In this document: in pieces, positions 24,301 through 36,049 of the stretch
How positions within the stretch are numbered: position 1 is the stretch's first letter
How the letters are laid out: each line of letters starts with the position of its first letter
Assembly: GCA_949358305.1 (NCBI GenBank)
Contig: OX442324.1
Span: 2,469,501 to 2,533,500 of the forward strand
Direction: 5' to 3'
From: Strigamia acuminata
Taxonomy: Eukaryota; Arthropoda; Chilopoda; Geophilomorpha; Linotaeniidae
DNA: 64,000 nt
Notes under the pieces: generated by a model
What the model saw: the letters and a program-made list of their open reading frames with translations, nothing else
Told to the model about the DNA's origin: nothing
Database searches by the model: none
Program-made: the position numbers and the translations under genes

Positions 24301-27300
24301 GGCAATTGCTGCAAGATTGTGTAATGAGTGACTCGACAACCCCTGAGTACATCCAACTGTCTTTACAATCACTCTTAGAGATTTTCCACTTTTTGAAATT
24401 ATAATTATCAGTGATTTTGAGTCATTTTGTTAGCTTTTTAACCCAAGGAGGCATAAGGGCAAAGTGTACCTGTTTTGGTATAAGGCAGGGGTCGGCAACC
24501 TGCGGCTTGCGAGCCGCAGGCGGTTCTTTCGATGTCAAGATGCGACTGTATGGGACCTAATTTAATATTGTAGGGGCTCTTTAACAACTGGGAAATTTTG
24601 TAAATTGTACATGTTGTTCAGATTACCAATGACAATAAAACATTACTTTTGCTTCATTGGCATTCTGCTGATAGTCAAATTGGACATCACTTATCCAAGC
24701 CTTGATTCTGATTGGTTGTTTCCTTATGTCTTTTGGCTCCGATATTACTGATACGCCAACTACTTGGTTTAAATAAAAATTGTTTTTAATTCTGTACTCC
24801 CATTTTCCAACCTAGAAAACAAAATAAGTGATTGAAATTGACAGGATGAAATTATTGAAAAACATTGCTATGCTTGCCTCTGCCATTGGTATTACAAATG
24901 AAGCGGCACCAGAATTTTTGTCAGGAATAAAAGACTTTGTTCTGTTGTTGTGAATTTTTTTACTCGGTGTTTTAAGTGCTATTTCCAATCCAGAGGGTTT
25001 TTCGGCTGTGAAGATGAATTGAGTATTTTTTCCAATAGCTTGGTCAACCACAATTTTCCCTCTTTGTTCGGATCCGGGTGGGATATCGAAAATGTTGTTA
25101 TTGAGTTCAACTGGTTGTAGTTCTACATCAGATTGTGTTGAAACAGCTGCAAAGAAGGCAGCTTGCAGTGTTCCAACTTTGTTGCCACTAATGTCATCAT
25201 CGGAAAAGAAATATCCGTGGCCTCCGGTTAATCGGACCAATTTTTCCAAATGCTGTGAAGCTTGGTTTCCAAAAGCAATTGTATTAATTCTTACACGTGA
25301 GCGCTTAAAATAAAACAGAAAGTTGCAGTAAGTATTTAAAGACAATTAACTTAGGTGCATTCAATATCGATAAGGAGAAGTGACTTCTCCTTAAGTTGAT
25401 TAAATAAGTCATTTGAAAGAAGTGACTTTTGTTTGAGAAGTCAAATAAGTGAAAGAAGTGACTTTTGTTTGAGAAGTCAAATAAGTGAAAGAAGTCACTT
25501 CTTCTTATCGATATTGAATGCACTTAATGTCAATCTTGTAGTTAGAGTAAGTAAAAATGAAAGGCAACATGGTATACGGTATGCAACAACTCTGTACTTC
25601 CCAAAGGATAAGATGGACAAGTATCCGTGTGTTATTTCCTTTGATTCGTTATTCTGTGCGCTGATTGAATGACAGCAATCAGGTGTCACGCATTGCTTGC
25701 CAACTAAGCATGTTTGTTACTTGTTGTCATCCCAGAATACAGTGCAGTGGTGCCATTGGTGGCAAAACGCTTTGAACATGTGGATACGTGTCCATGTTAT
25801 GTTTGGTTCATGCTTGTGGTGTTTGGGGGAATGTTTTACCATACCAATTATATCAAACCAAAATTACCAAGATTTCTGGTATTATGTCAGCCACATTTGG
25901 AAGCACATTTTCTTCTCCATCACTGATTAGGATTATGATCCCTCCATCTGTGGCATCTTTATCAGAAAGTACCTGTCAGATAAATGTAAAACAAAATGAT
26001 AATTTACTGCAAGTTTTTCTTGAAATTTTTCTATTTATTGTATTGAAAACTTTGGTGCCCAGAAATGGTCAGGGCTGGACTGGGAACAAATTTAGTGCCG
26101 GGAAATCTGGATGTTCGGGCCACAATTAATAAAGTCGGGACGGGCTACAGCGGGCCACAGCGGCCAAGAGCCACCGGGTAATTCCAGGTATCCCGGCGGG
26201 CCAGTCCAGCACTGGAAATGGTCCAGTCCAGAGAGTATCCAGTTGAAAGTGGATTGTGTTTACCTTCATGGCAAGTTGTAACCCTTGACCAATTGCAGTG
26301 TTTCCACCATCATCTGTATACGGTACTCGGTCAGCGAGCAGTTGTCGTGTCTCGGGTGTAACTAAGGTTAAATCTGCCAACATTTTTGGTACAGTACTAA
26401 AAGTAACTAAGGCAAGTTGACTTTGATCTGGCACTTGAGTTTTTATAAATCTTGCAGCAGCACGATGCAACATGTCGATTCTTCGACCCTTGGAAGTAGA
26501 TAAGAATTTGAATGCGTTATTGAAATGTCAGTTAGTATCGAATACTCACGGACATGCTTCCAGAAACGTCTAAAACCAGTACAAAATAGCCACCATCTTG
26601 GGTCTTGGGTTGTAAAATACGGAATTTGGGTTTGGGATTCAAATCGGGACGTGGTGGATTACTAAATAAAGGTAACCCTTTCTTTACTTCAATCTGGATC
26701 TTAATTCCAACAGTACTGTATGGCCATTGGAACACTTACTTTGTCTTATGCCAAAATCAAACTGAAAATTCAACGTCTGCACATACACGAAGGTAACATG
26801 TATATGATTTTTAGAAATAACAACCAACCCTTGTGTAGAATGAACAATTTTAATTGTTAATTATGTTTAATGTTAATTGTTGGAATTTGACATCAAGATA
26901 CTGGGCACAGACTGTAGTTACCAACGTATCACACGTTACCATTACTCCAAAATGTTTCCTATTTATTTCTATTTTGCATTTTTATTACCGCGGCCATGCA
27001 AAGATATTCTTGATTATGGCTGTTTTATTATGTTTTATTTACTTTTATCTGTATGCATTGTGGGAGATTTAGTTTTTATTTAGTGGAAATCCAAGGAAAA
27101 TTAGTGGGCCAATAAATGGGACCCTTAACTTTTTCGTCTTTTTTATGTAACCCACAAAAGAAGCGGAAACTCAGTTCAACTTTAAATTGTCACCACTAAA
27201 GGCTCGTTTACATTGTTGCGAAATTGCATTCGAATTGATGCGAACGCGACAATTTCGCGCGTCAAAGTTTGTGTGGCAACCCTTCGCACCCGAAATTTCA

Positions 27301-30300
27301 GAGTAGACTTGAAGCCTACTTTTTCGCTTCGCTTGGAAAGTTTGCACTCGTTGGCCAATGACAGACAATTGAAACGAGACTTCACTTCATCACTTCTCTT
27401 TGCTTCATTGAGAACATGAGAAGCAAATTTTTTCATGTGAATTTTTGGGCACGACCATTTCGCGTGCTAAATTTCGCAACAATGTAAACGAGCCTTTAGT
27501 ACAGCATTGTGAAAAATGACTTTTCAAACCACACTATGCTCAAAACCACCACAACGTTGACCTATTGTTCGAGCCGTATCACTGGTGTAGTGGCACAAAA
27601 AAGTAGCTCATAACACCATATTTGAAAAGAACTTCAGACATTGTGATCGATCAAGAAAAGTGTTTCATTGTCAAAGGAATAGAACTACTTTTCCACGTAG
27701 TAGAACACAGTACACAGTTAGGCGTAAACCGGCTGGAATAGGTCAACGTTGTGGTGGTTTTGAGTATAGTGTTATACTTCCAGCATCTCTGCCGTTTTTA
27801 AGTCTCGGAAGGTCCTGAGACGAGATCTTGCACGAGACCGAGACAAAAAATGAGATTTATTCTCAACAACAACAATAATAAAAAATAAAAAAAAACAATA
27901 AAAAAAATACAAATTACGTTACAACTCGTAACGTGAGTTGTACGTTTTTATTGTATCTCGTAATAATGAAATCTTGTTTTGCCGAGACCAAGATCCTGAG
28001 ACTAAAAAGGACCGAGATTACGAGACGAGCAAGATCTGAAAGCATACACTAGTGTATATTTGCACACTCACACTAGCTGCATTTGAAAAGCTCACTAAAT
28101 CAGCCCCATCTTTTAAGATACTGTATTTTACCGATTAAGAGTCGCCCTCGAATAGTAGCCGCGGCTGAGACACCAAGAATACCGTATTTTTGCAAAAGTA
28201 CAGTATTGTTTTCGTATTTAACCTCACCAACGATGAACGTATGCTTCGTTCGTGACGTTCAGACTTTGTTTGTTACAGTACATTAAGCAAACAAACACAT
28301 ACAAGCTCTTCTTCACCACAACTTGCAGCGGGGATATCACCAAGAACTTAATCTGGAATTCCAGATCAAGTTTGGCAGTTAAACAATCGTTTATTTCCCA
28401 AATAAACGATTGTATTCAAAAACAAAACATTTCGTCTAAAAATTTGTGCGAGACGAAAATTTAGACGAGAAGTTATTGAATGCGCCTTCTGTTTTTGAAG
28501 CAACCAGGAGCGGATTGAGGTTGAACATTGGTCCAAGCATTTCTGAAATAATGACCCGAAAAAACAACAACGGCCCATTATACAATAGTAGGTGCATTCA
28601 ATAAGTTGTTTGAAGTGCTTTAGGCCCATATACTAGTATATGGTTCAAAACTATATTTTACAATATAATTTTTGCTTAATTCATTCTAAAACGTATAACA
28701 TTTCGCGGAATTAGGTACTCCGTATCTTATTTGTACATTTCATAATGCATTTCATAATACATTTGACAAAACGTATTATGTATTCTGTGCAAACCAATAG
28801 CAAAATACATTCTCGTGAAACCCGATGCTTTTCAAAATACACTGCAATTTAATTTCAATGTATTTTGAACCACTAAACAACACAAACACCTAAAACACTT
28901 GAAAAAAGACTTTTGAATGCAGCTTGTCAACCTTTTGCTGGTGTGGTCAATCCGCTCTCACAAACCACATAGTTAAATGTTGGAATTCTTACTTGTCATT
29001 TAGAAAATCAGGGTGATTAGACACGACATGCCATGTAGACTTCCCTCCACACAGGACGTTGTGTTTGCTAGGTGCTGCTGAATTGTGGTGTAGTTCCTCA
29101 GTATCATCACAAAATCCTTCTACCTGAGAGAAAAATGTATTAAAACGATTCATTTTTAATGCAAGGGCTAACATGAAAACTTACGGTTGGTAAGAAATGC
29201 ATGTACATGAGTGATGAGTGGCCGTCTTTGGCATTCAAATCAGGATAGAATTCACAATTTCCATTCGGTAACCCATCAATTCCAACACTGCAAGGCTGAC
29301 CTTCATCGGCCAACCAACCGGGAACATTGTCGGAGCAACCGGTTGATCGGATCTGGTAGAAAATCATATCTCAAAGTTTAATTTATTTCAAGATTACACT
29401 TTGGTAGGTGCGTTCAAGTTGGTTAATCAAACACTTAAAGTGAAAGAAATGACATTATTAAATCCAGTGTTTCCATGTCAAGACTAGTTTAAGCCTTTTC
29501 CTTGCATGTGCTATTGAATGCTTTGCTGTTATGATTCAGTGCTTTCTTTATTATAAGTTTTTATGATTACTAATGCGCACGTTTTCGCGCAGCTGAGGTC
29601 TGAATGATTGTCCAACCTTGGACGAACAAGGTTCAACCATAAGTATCCGTGTTTTATTTCCTATTGATTCGTCGTTCTGGGTGCTGATTGCTTGCTCATT
29701 GCTCGCCAACTAGTCATGTTTGTTACCTGTTGTCATCCCAGAATACAGTGCAACACTCTCTGAACGTGTAGATACGTGTCTATGTTATTCTTGGTTCATG
29801 GTTCAACCGAGCATGCGCAAGGAAAATGAGTGATACAACCCCTTGCTTAAATTGAAGCAAAATAAATGAACTACTGGTAACTTCAGTCAAATATAATGTC
29901 AAAAACGTGATATCCTGAAGTGAAAAGGAGGTCATCAACTTAATACATTTAAGCTAATTTGTCTTAACCAATTTGAACACACCTATTGATTTATTGTTTA
30001 CATTATTGTCTGCATCGTAATAGAATGGACGTGTTTGTTCATCGTGTATATCTGCATACTCGTCGAAAACTCCATATCGGTAATGGGCCCATTCGTGAAC
30101 TAATGTTTTTCCTTAAAGGAAACGGATGGAATATTAAATACTGTACTCAGGACTCAGGCCAGGAAAAACATTCCTGAATCAAGACACGAAAAGCCTAAGC
30201 AACACGAATGGTTGTAAATCAGCGCTAGGTATATTCGACATTCAAAGTTTATTTTGGTTGTTTTTAGTATGTGTAGAGCAAAATGGACAACAAAAACAGC

Positions 30301-31066
30301 CATATTCCCATCACGAAAAACTACAACCATATAGAGTGATTTATGCAATCTCATTTTGGTTTTTGGCGCCAAATTCAAAATGACCACCACTTCTAATTGT
30401 GTTTGTAGAAGTGGACCATAATTCGTTGATTGGGGGAAAATGGCAGAATTTAAATTGCCCGTTACTTGTAAAACCCAAAAAAGAAGAAGAAAAAGTGAGG
30501 AATAAAATAGGCAAATGTGGCTTATGCAATATGAGTGCAAATAACACACCTGGGTCACCGAATGACTTGGCAGTGTTTCCATGCAATTCCTTAACAAATT
30601 CCGGTGTGAGGTGTACGTACTGCCCCGATTTGCCGCAAGAATCCGCTTGCAAAGTGTACGGAACATTCCCATACAGTTCATTCGGTTGATCTATGCGAAA
30701 ATCAGCAACTGAAAACCTATTTCCACCAATCGTCTGCACGTATTCCGCTTGTTTGGACCAACTTTCAGGCACAATAATCGCAACGTCATCGAAATACGAA
30801 CGATTTCTAGTCATTTTGTATAAAACCTCGGAAGCGTTTGTAAATAATTCCTTGAGAAATGATTTTTAGAAAAATTTAAAAGAAAAATCGACCGGAAATT
30901 GGAGAAAAATGTGAAAATCTACCTTTAAGTTGTCGATAATTGTGTGGTCTTCAGCAACCGAGTTGTGGATCGCAATGACCACTCCTTTATATCTGTTATT
31001 TTCTATGGAAATAACTGCTGAACAGACTCTGAACAGTAAAATAGCGCACAGTGCGAACAACTTCAT
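21376..31066 (-). CDS. CLCA: CLCA-family protein (calcium-activated chloride channel regulator), complete
   Basis: Sixteen exons: 30923-31066, 30550-30850, 30002-30111, 29185-29352, 28993-29123, 26550-26661, 26264-26488, 25868-25972, 24878-25303, 24647-24811, 23891-24188, 22963-23093, 22869-22903, 22722-22810, 21915-21968 and 21376-21770. Phases agree throughout; 2889 bases, 962 residues, near the family's usual 900-plus. Order: signal peptide (1-17); N-CLCA metalloprotease-like domain with HEWAH (154-158) and VFDEY; cysteine-rich region; VWA domain with intact MIDAS DVSGS (316-320) and ISDGEEN; beta-rich region with DLGAGADIKKNDGIYS; fibronectin-like part with VNLTWTAAGDD and VSNIAE; then a transmembrane segment (LTLFVVCAVVGAFILSVLGL) and a short basic tail. 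Known CLCAs are secretory-pathway proteins that self-cleave by the zinc site and modulate TMEM16A-type chloride currents through the VWA domain. This copy keeps both sites. The intron after exon 9 appears to use a GC donor. Exons 13 and 15 are only 35 and 54 bases. Confidence 0.94.
22118..22409. mobile_element. ATACTC-family MITE, copy 4
   Basis: Left TATACTCCAATTCGATACAA and right CAACGTTGTGGTGGTTTTGA-GTATA. The two ends belong to two sub-types: the left is like the 12955 copy and the right like the 27535 copy, so this looks like a chimera. In a CLCA intron. Confidence 0.75.
23350..23810. mobile_element. GACGCAACGCAACG-type inverted-repeat element
   Basis: The left GGCGACGCAACGCAACGCAA and right CTTGCGTTGCGTCTAGC are inverted. 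CpG-rich interior with the phrase GAACTAGTTCCAGAATCC shared with 10930. It fills most of a CLCA intron between exons 11 and 12. Confidence 0.55.
24438..24600. mobile_element. Truncated piggyBac-like MITE end joined to an hAT-like end
   Basis: TTAACCCAAGGAGGCATAAG followed by GGTATAAG matches the inverse of the right end of 11974-12438. It is cut off at about 24486 by CAGGGGTCGGCAACCTGCGG, which is the usual start of many hAT-type elements. No second hAT end is evident. Confidence 0.6.
25351..25527. mobile_element. Palindromic MITE with TTAGGTGCATTCAA ends
   Basis: The left TTAGGTGCATTCAATATCGA and right TCGATATTGAATGCACTTAA pair perfectly but for one base. The centre has a 35-bp unit in tandem (AGAAGTGACTTTTGTTTGAG...). 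It lies in the CLCA intron just upstream of exon 9. Confidence 0.78.
26068..26213 (-). repeat. Single-unit copy of the element expanded at 54040-54720
   Basis: On the minus strand this reads GGACTGGCCCGCCGGGATAC ... CCAGATTTCCCGGCACTAAA-TTTGTTCCC. Both the flank and the unit match 54040-54720, which has about 13 units instead of one. In the CLCA intron between exons 7 and 8. Confidence 0.75.
27195..27500. mobile_element. MITE with ACTAAAGGCTCGTTTACATTG ends
   Basis: A 30-bp inverted repeat: left ACTAAAGGCTCGTTTACATT (then GTTGCGAAAT), right ATTTCGCAACAATGTAAACG-AGCCTTTAGT. About 306 bp. Same family as the core at 11336-11590; a distant relative is at 63113-63240. In the CLCA intron between exons 5 and 6. 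Confidence 0.85.
27535..27768. mobile_element. ATACTC-family MITE, copy 5
   Basis: Left TATGCTCAAAACCACCACAA with CGTTGACCTATTGTTCGAGC; right CCGGCTGGAATAGGTCAACG with TTGTGGTGGTTTTGAGTATA. It sits only 34 bases from the end of 27195-27500. Confidence 0.82.
28379..28413. repeat. Perfect short hairpin
   Basis: ACAATCGTTTATTT and AAATAAACGATTGT are exact inverses separated by CCC. A second small inverted pair (TCGTCTAAA / TTTAGACGA) follows at 28431-28466. Both are probably parts of a MITE in the CLCA intron. Confidence 0.7.
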
Positions 31067-31467
31067 GGTTAAGGTTAATCCTCATGCAAGCTCACATTTG
31101 ATGTATTTGGAAAACTCGTAATAGAGGCCGGATAAACCTACTACATTTCCTGTCACACTTCCTCTTAATTAAAATTAATGAAGTCACAAACAAACAAATA
31201 TCGCGACTCTTCCAAGAAGGTAATTTACCTTTATCTCAATAACTTGCACTTTTTATTTTTGTGTTTTTAATTTCGTTTTTGTTTGTCCAGGGAAGGAAAT
31301 CGGACAAATAATAATACAACGAAGAAGAAAGATTATTTGAAAATAACACGACTTGGAAATGTCATTGAATTCAATGGGCTGATAAATCCGATTTATATAA
31401 AATTTATTTTATTTTTTACATTTTTATTTATTTATTTTATTTTTTATTATTTTTTTTTTGCAGATAT

Positions 31468-31534
<67 letters not shown>

Positions 31535-33600
31535 TTCGAAAACTTTTGCTTCTTGCTATGGTTTCCGTAGTGTTTGTTAGGATTCTTATCAAGCAGCTAA
31601 TTAGCCGTTATCTAAAAATAAAATGTACCGGACCGGCAATTGTTTATTTCTGGTGTATCACCGCCATATTTGACTGCAACAATGCTGACATCTTTTACCT
31701 AGCATTTCATAGTTAAACTGATAATTGACAGGAATCATACTTATTATCTGTACATTTCTTTTGATTTTTGATTTTGATTTTTGACTGGAATTTTGACGGA
31801 TCATCGCACTTAAGGTAGGTTCACATTCATGCGTTACGCACTGTTGCGGGTGAACTAATTTCGTGCGTCATAACGATTCGAAATATTTCAACTTCAACAC
31901 ACGTGAGCGTGTTTTCAAAATGGCAGTGCCCATTAACAATAACATGAAAACGTGGGCTGGGAAAAAATTGATTTCAAATAAAGAAAAGTTAACAAATGGA
32001 GGAAGTTTTTAAAAATTAAGTACTCCGTAATAAAAATACAAAATAAATAAATAAATAAATAAATATTTTTTTTAACTTGGTCTTAAATAATCACATTTGT
32101 CTCCGCCTTGCAAGGAACATGTGAACAAGGTGCGATAGTACAGTCGTGGTCATCATGGGTTTAGATGATTGTGTAACATCATGAAATGCCAATTTGTCAC
32201 AATATATCAGTGGGTTTTTACACTACCTGGTGGACACAGCCTAAAACGCTTATTCTGCAGGTGAGCTTCAAGCTGGACTGGGGCGATTTTTATGACCACG
32301 ACTGTACACGATTGTACCTTTTCCCGTTGTGCATGCGTGTTGAAGCTGATGTATTGCTGGGGCCTCAAAACAATTTTTGTTTCCCATCCTTTAAATAAAT
32401 GCATGATCCGCCATTGTTATCAGTTGTAATTATTCCTCTATAGGGTCTATTTTGATCAACAAAAGATTTTCCTAAAAATTGGACATTTATCTTATAGTAT
32501 TTCTATTTTCACCCATTTGGAGGAGTTATGTAAATGAGGGACCTAGCCTACCTAAATCCCAGTCTTACTACTTTTTGTTACACATCGAAATGACAATTTC
32601 ACTTGCAACGAATTTTGAGCCTTGTCGTCCCGATTACGGAATGACATCGACTTAATAATAATGTCAGTTTGGTAGTTCAGTTACAAACTAGTACTGGCTT
32701 CTCAGAGAGGCAAGTTTGTTAAATTTGTTAATTTGCTTGAATGAATAAATGTGAAGTAAGTGAAATAAATTATTGAATGCTTCTTAATGCAATAATATTA
32801 TTACTATCGCGCAGGCTTGTGCGCAAATGGTATCATTGTTGCTTCAGATAAACTTTGGAAAATAAGTGAGACAACTCAACCCCAAGTCTACTTGAATACT
32901 CAACCCCTTGGAAGTTAAGCAAGTTAAGCAAAATAAATAGATTAACGTAAGTAAAATATGACGTAGAAAGCGTCATATTCGGAAATGAAAACGAGGCTGT
33001 GCATTTGGTGTATCTGCACGAGTTGTTGGTTTAAAAAACAAGTTGATAACTAAGTGTTCATTCATACTTCTCTGCATTAAACTTACCTCGTGACAGGTTG
33101 TATGTTGCCTTAGTTGCTGTCCATTAGCATAAAGGGAATGGAAAGATTTTGAATGGAAAATTTTTTGTGTTATGTCTGGCCTGGTCATTGGGAGTATGAT
33201 AACCACAGTTGGCTGCTGGCGAGGCGACCCTCTTCCACTCTGTAGCCCCTGCCTTTAACAGACGACTTTCGCTTTTATTTCTTACAACAAGGTATCACAA
33301 TCACCATTGAAATATACCACACATTAGAAATGTTAGAAATCTATTAAACATCTGACTTATCCATTAAGAATATTATTTGTTTGAAAAAATGCCATATTTA
33401 AATTCATAAAAAAAATTATTGGATATTTATTGACAAAAATAATCTTCTGAATTCATTTGGAAAAAAATTGGATGTTTATTGAAAAAAAAATCTCTAAATT
33501 CATTTCTCTAAACATCTGTCCAATTGAAAAAAAGCTCTTAGAATTTATAATAACAAAATTCCAAACTCATGCAGGTAAAAAGAGAAAACTTTAAGTACAT
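31067..33600. other. Upstream region of CLCA
   Basis: It should hold the CLCA promoter close to 31067. Otherwise I see a (TTTA)n microsatellite at about 31465-31535, a short palindromic element at 32139-32306 and no convincing exon. An open stretch at 31290-31400 after a plausible acceptor does not resemble a known protein. Confidence 0.4.
32139..32306. mobile_element. Small MITE with TACAGTCGTGGTCAT ends
   Basis: 15-bp perfect inverted ends (TACAGTCGTGGTCAT and ATGACCACGACTGTA), 168 bp. A minimal palindrome with the related core CAATCGTGGTC / GACCACGATTG occurs at 53507-53568. Confidence 0.72.
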
Positions 33601-34810
33601 TAGAAAGCTTCTGAATCCTTTATAAATGTTGTAAATCCTTTATAAATGTTGTAAATCCTTTATAAATGTTGTAAATCCTTTATAAATGTTGTAAATCCTT
33701 TATAAATGTTGTAAATCCTTTATAAATGTTGTAAATCCTTTATAAATGTTGTAAATCCTTTATAAATGTTGTAAATCCTTTATAAATGTTGTAAATTCTT
33801 TATAAATGTTGTAAATCTTTTATAAATGTTGTAAATCCTTTACAAATGTTCTGAATCCTTTATAAATGTTCTAAATCCTTTATAAATGTTCTGAAAATAG
33901 TTTATTTAAATGTTCTGAATCCTTTATCAATTTTCTGAATCTTTTATAAATTTTCTAAAACTTTTATCAATCTTCTGAATCCTTTATCAATTTTCTGGAT
34001 TTATAATCTTCTACATCTTTTAGATGATTTGGAAATCTTCAAAATTTTTTAAGGTATTTAGAAATTTCTTAAATCTTGTATTAGTCTTCTGAATTGATAA
34101 TCTTCTAAATCTTTTAGATGATTTGGAAATCTTCAAATTTTTTTAAATTATTTAGAAATTTCTTAAATCTTTTATTAGTCTTCTGAATCCTTTATAAATC
34201 TTCTAAATCTCATCTAAATTGTTTATAAATCTTTTAAATCTCTTTTAAATCTTTAGATTATTTGGAAATCCTCTAAATTGTTTATAAGTCTTTTAAATCT
34301 CTTTTAAATCTTTAGATTATTTGGAAAACCTTTAAATTATTTTGAAATCTTTGAAATCTTTGAAATCTTTTATTAGTCTTCTGAATCCTTTATAAATCTG
34401 CTGAATCCTTTATAAATCTTATAAATCTCTTCTAAATTATTTAGAAAACTTTTAAATCTTTTCTAAATTATTTTGAAATCTTTGAAATCCCTTAGGAATC
34501 TTCTACACCCTTCAGAAATCTTTTAAATTCCTTAGGAATTTTCCAAATCTTTCAGAAATCTTCCAAATCTTTCAGAAATCTTCCAAATCTTTCAGAAATC
34601 TTCCAAATCCTTCAGAAATCTTCCAAATCCTTCAGAAATCTTCCAAATCCTTCAGAAATCTTCCAAATCCTTCAGAAATCTTCCAAATCCTTCAGAAATC
34701 TTCCAAATTCTTCAGAAATCTTCTAAATCCTTCAGAAATCTTCCAAATCTTCTAGAAATTAACTAAATCTTCTAGAAATCAACTAAATTCTCTAGAAATC
34801 TTTTAAATCC
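33600..34810. repeat. 20-bp tandem array of about 1.2 kb
   Basis: Starts with about 12 near-identical 20-mers (CCTTTATAAATGTTGTAAAT), drifts through degraded forms of the same rhythm (CTTTATAAATCTTCTAAAT and similar), and ends with a second homogeneous run of about 10 units (CCTTCAGAAATCTTCCAAAT, 34540-34750). The shared period and CTT..AAAT..T..AAAT pattern imply one ancestral unit. Confidence 0.9.
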
Positions 34811-36049
34811 TCTAAAAAAAAACTTCAAAGAAAAATCTTTCATATTCATTAAAAAATTGAATGACATTCAATCCAGCCATTAAAATACAGAAATTAACAC
34901 AAAATCCACAAAAAATATATCAACATCCACTTCTTGATTTTTAAATCTACCATACAAACCATAAACCAGCTCGTCCGTCCGTCCGCATCCGTCCAAACGA
35001 CTTCAACACCGTACACTTTGGCACAGCTCAAGTGACAAAACCAAAAAACTTTTCCCCACTTCCTAAAACCGATCGTAGATGGCGGGCTATACCACACTCC
35101 ACATTTTCCAAACATTTTTCGTGTTTAATCAACTGGACAACCCGAAAATAAAAATAAAAACGAAAAATAAAAAAACAAGACAAACATTTACGAACAAAAT
35201 AAATTTTTATCCAAAAAAAAAAAAATAAATATAAATAAATATAAAATAAAAATAAACAACAAAAAATTAAAAACACAATTTTAAGTTCAACGAAATTTCA
35301 AAATTCAAGTTTCTAACGTAAAATCGCTTCAACGAAAAACACTTTGACAAATTCTGAACTAATTTCCCAACCGATCCAGACCGATCAACTCGAAATCGGA
35401 AATTCATTCCAGTCCCGTCCCGAGCTGTTTTAACCTTCAATTTCATTTATTTCTCAAAAGTTTATTCACAAAAATTCAGAAAATGCCAAAGTCCTCGCAC
35501 AAAATGCAAGCAAATCCAGTAATGTTTACCCCATAAACACCCCATATGTACCCCATACATATATTTATATATATATACACCATTTTCGTCCCAAATCACG
35601 TGAACAATTTTTATTGCCAAAAATTCTTCTCAAATTAGTCATAGTGCAGTTGTTATACACGTTATTTATACATGATTGCTTAATCTATTTTCGCATAAAC
35701 AAATCCTAAAAATAAAAACAAAAAAAAAAAATCAACAAAAAAAATTCAATCAAAAAATTAAATGAAATGAATAAAAAAAAATAAAAAAAAAAAAAAAGTT
35801 GTGATAAAAAAAAGAAAAGAAAAAAAAAAAGAAAAAAAGCGAAATAAAACAAATGTTTGAAAATAATAAATGAAAAAAGAAGAATAGGAAAAAAAAGACT
35901 AACCCTTTGCTCGTTGGATCGGCACTTCTTTTTCTGGTGTAGAACCACCAATCATTCGCTGCTGAGCGCCCTGACGCCATCAGCTTTTAAATTTGCTGGA
36001 AAAAATGCACACGCGAATTCACACAACACGTAATTCTTTTATGCCTAAT
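34811..36049. other. AT-rich spacer before the CpG-rich block
   Basis: Poly-A rich on the plus strand, with no supportable exon. Apparent long minus-strand frames here are Phe/Leu runs from homopolymers. Confidence 0.4.

Noticed and set aside
29983-30001. Longer version of CLCA exon 3 using a GTGTGT donor at 29981
   Set aside because: It ends in the wrong phase for the next exon. The GTAAAC donor at 30000-30001 keeps phase and gives the family's spacing.
31290-31400. Open stretch after an acceptor upstream of CLCA
   Set aside because: It runs into a TTTA microsatellite, resembles no known protein and has no convincing donor.
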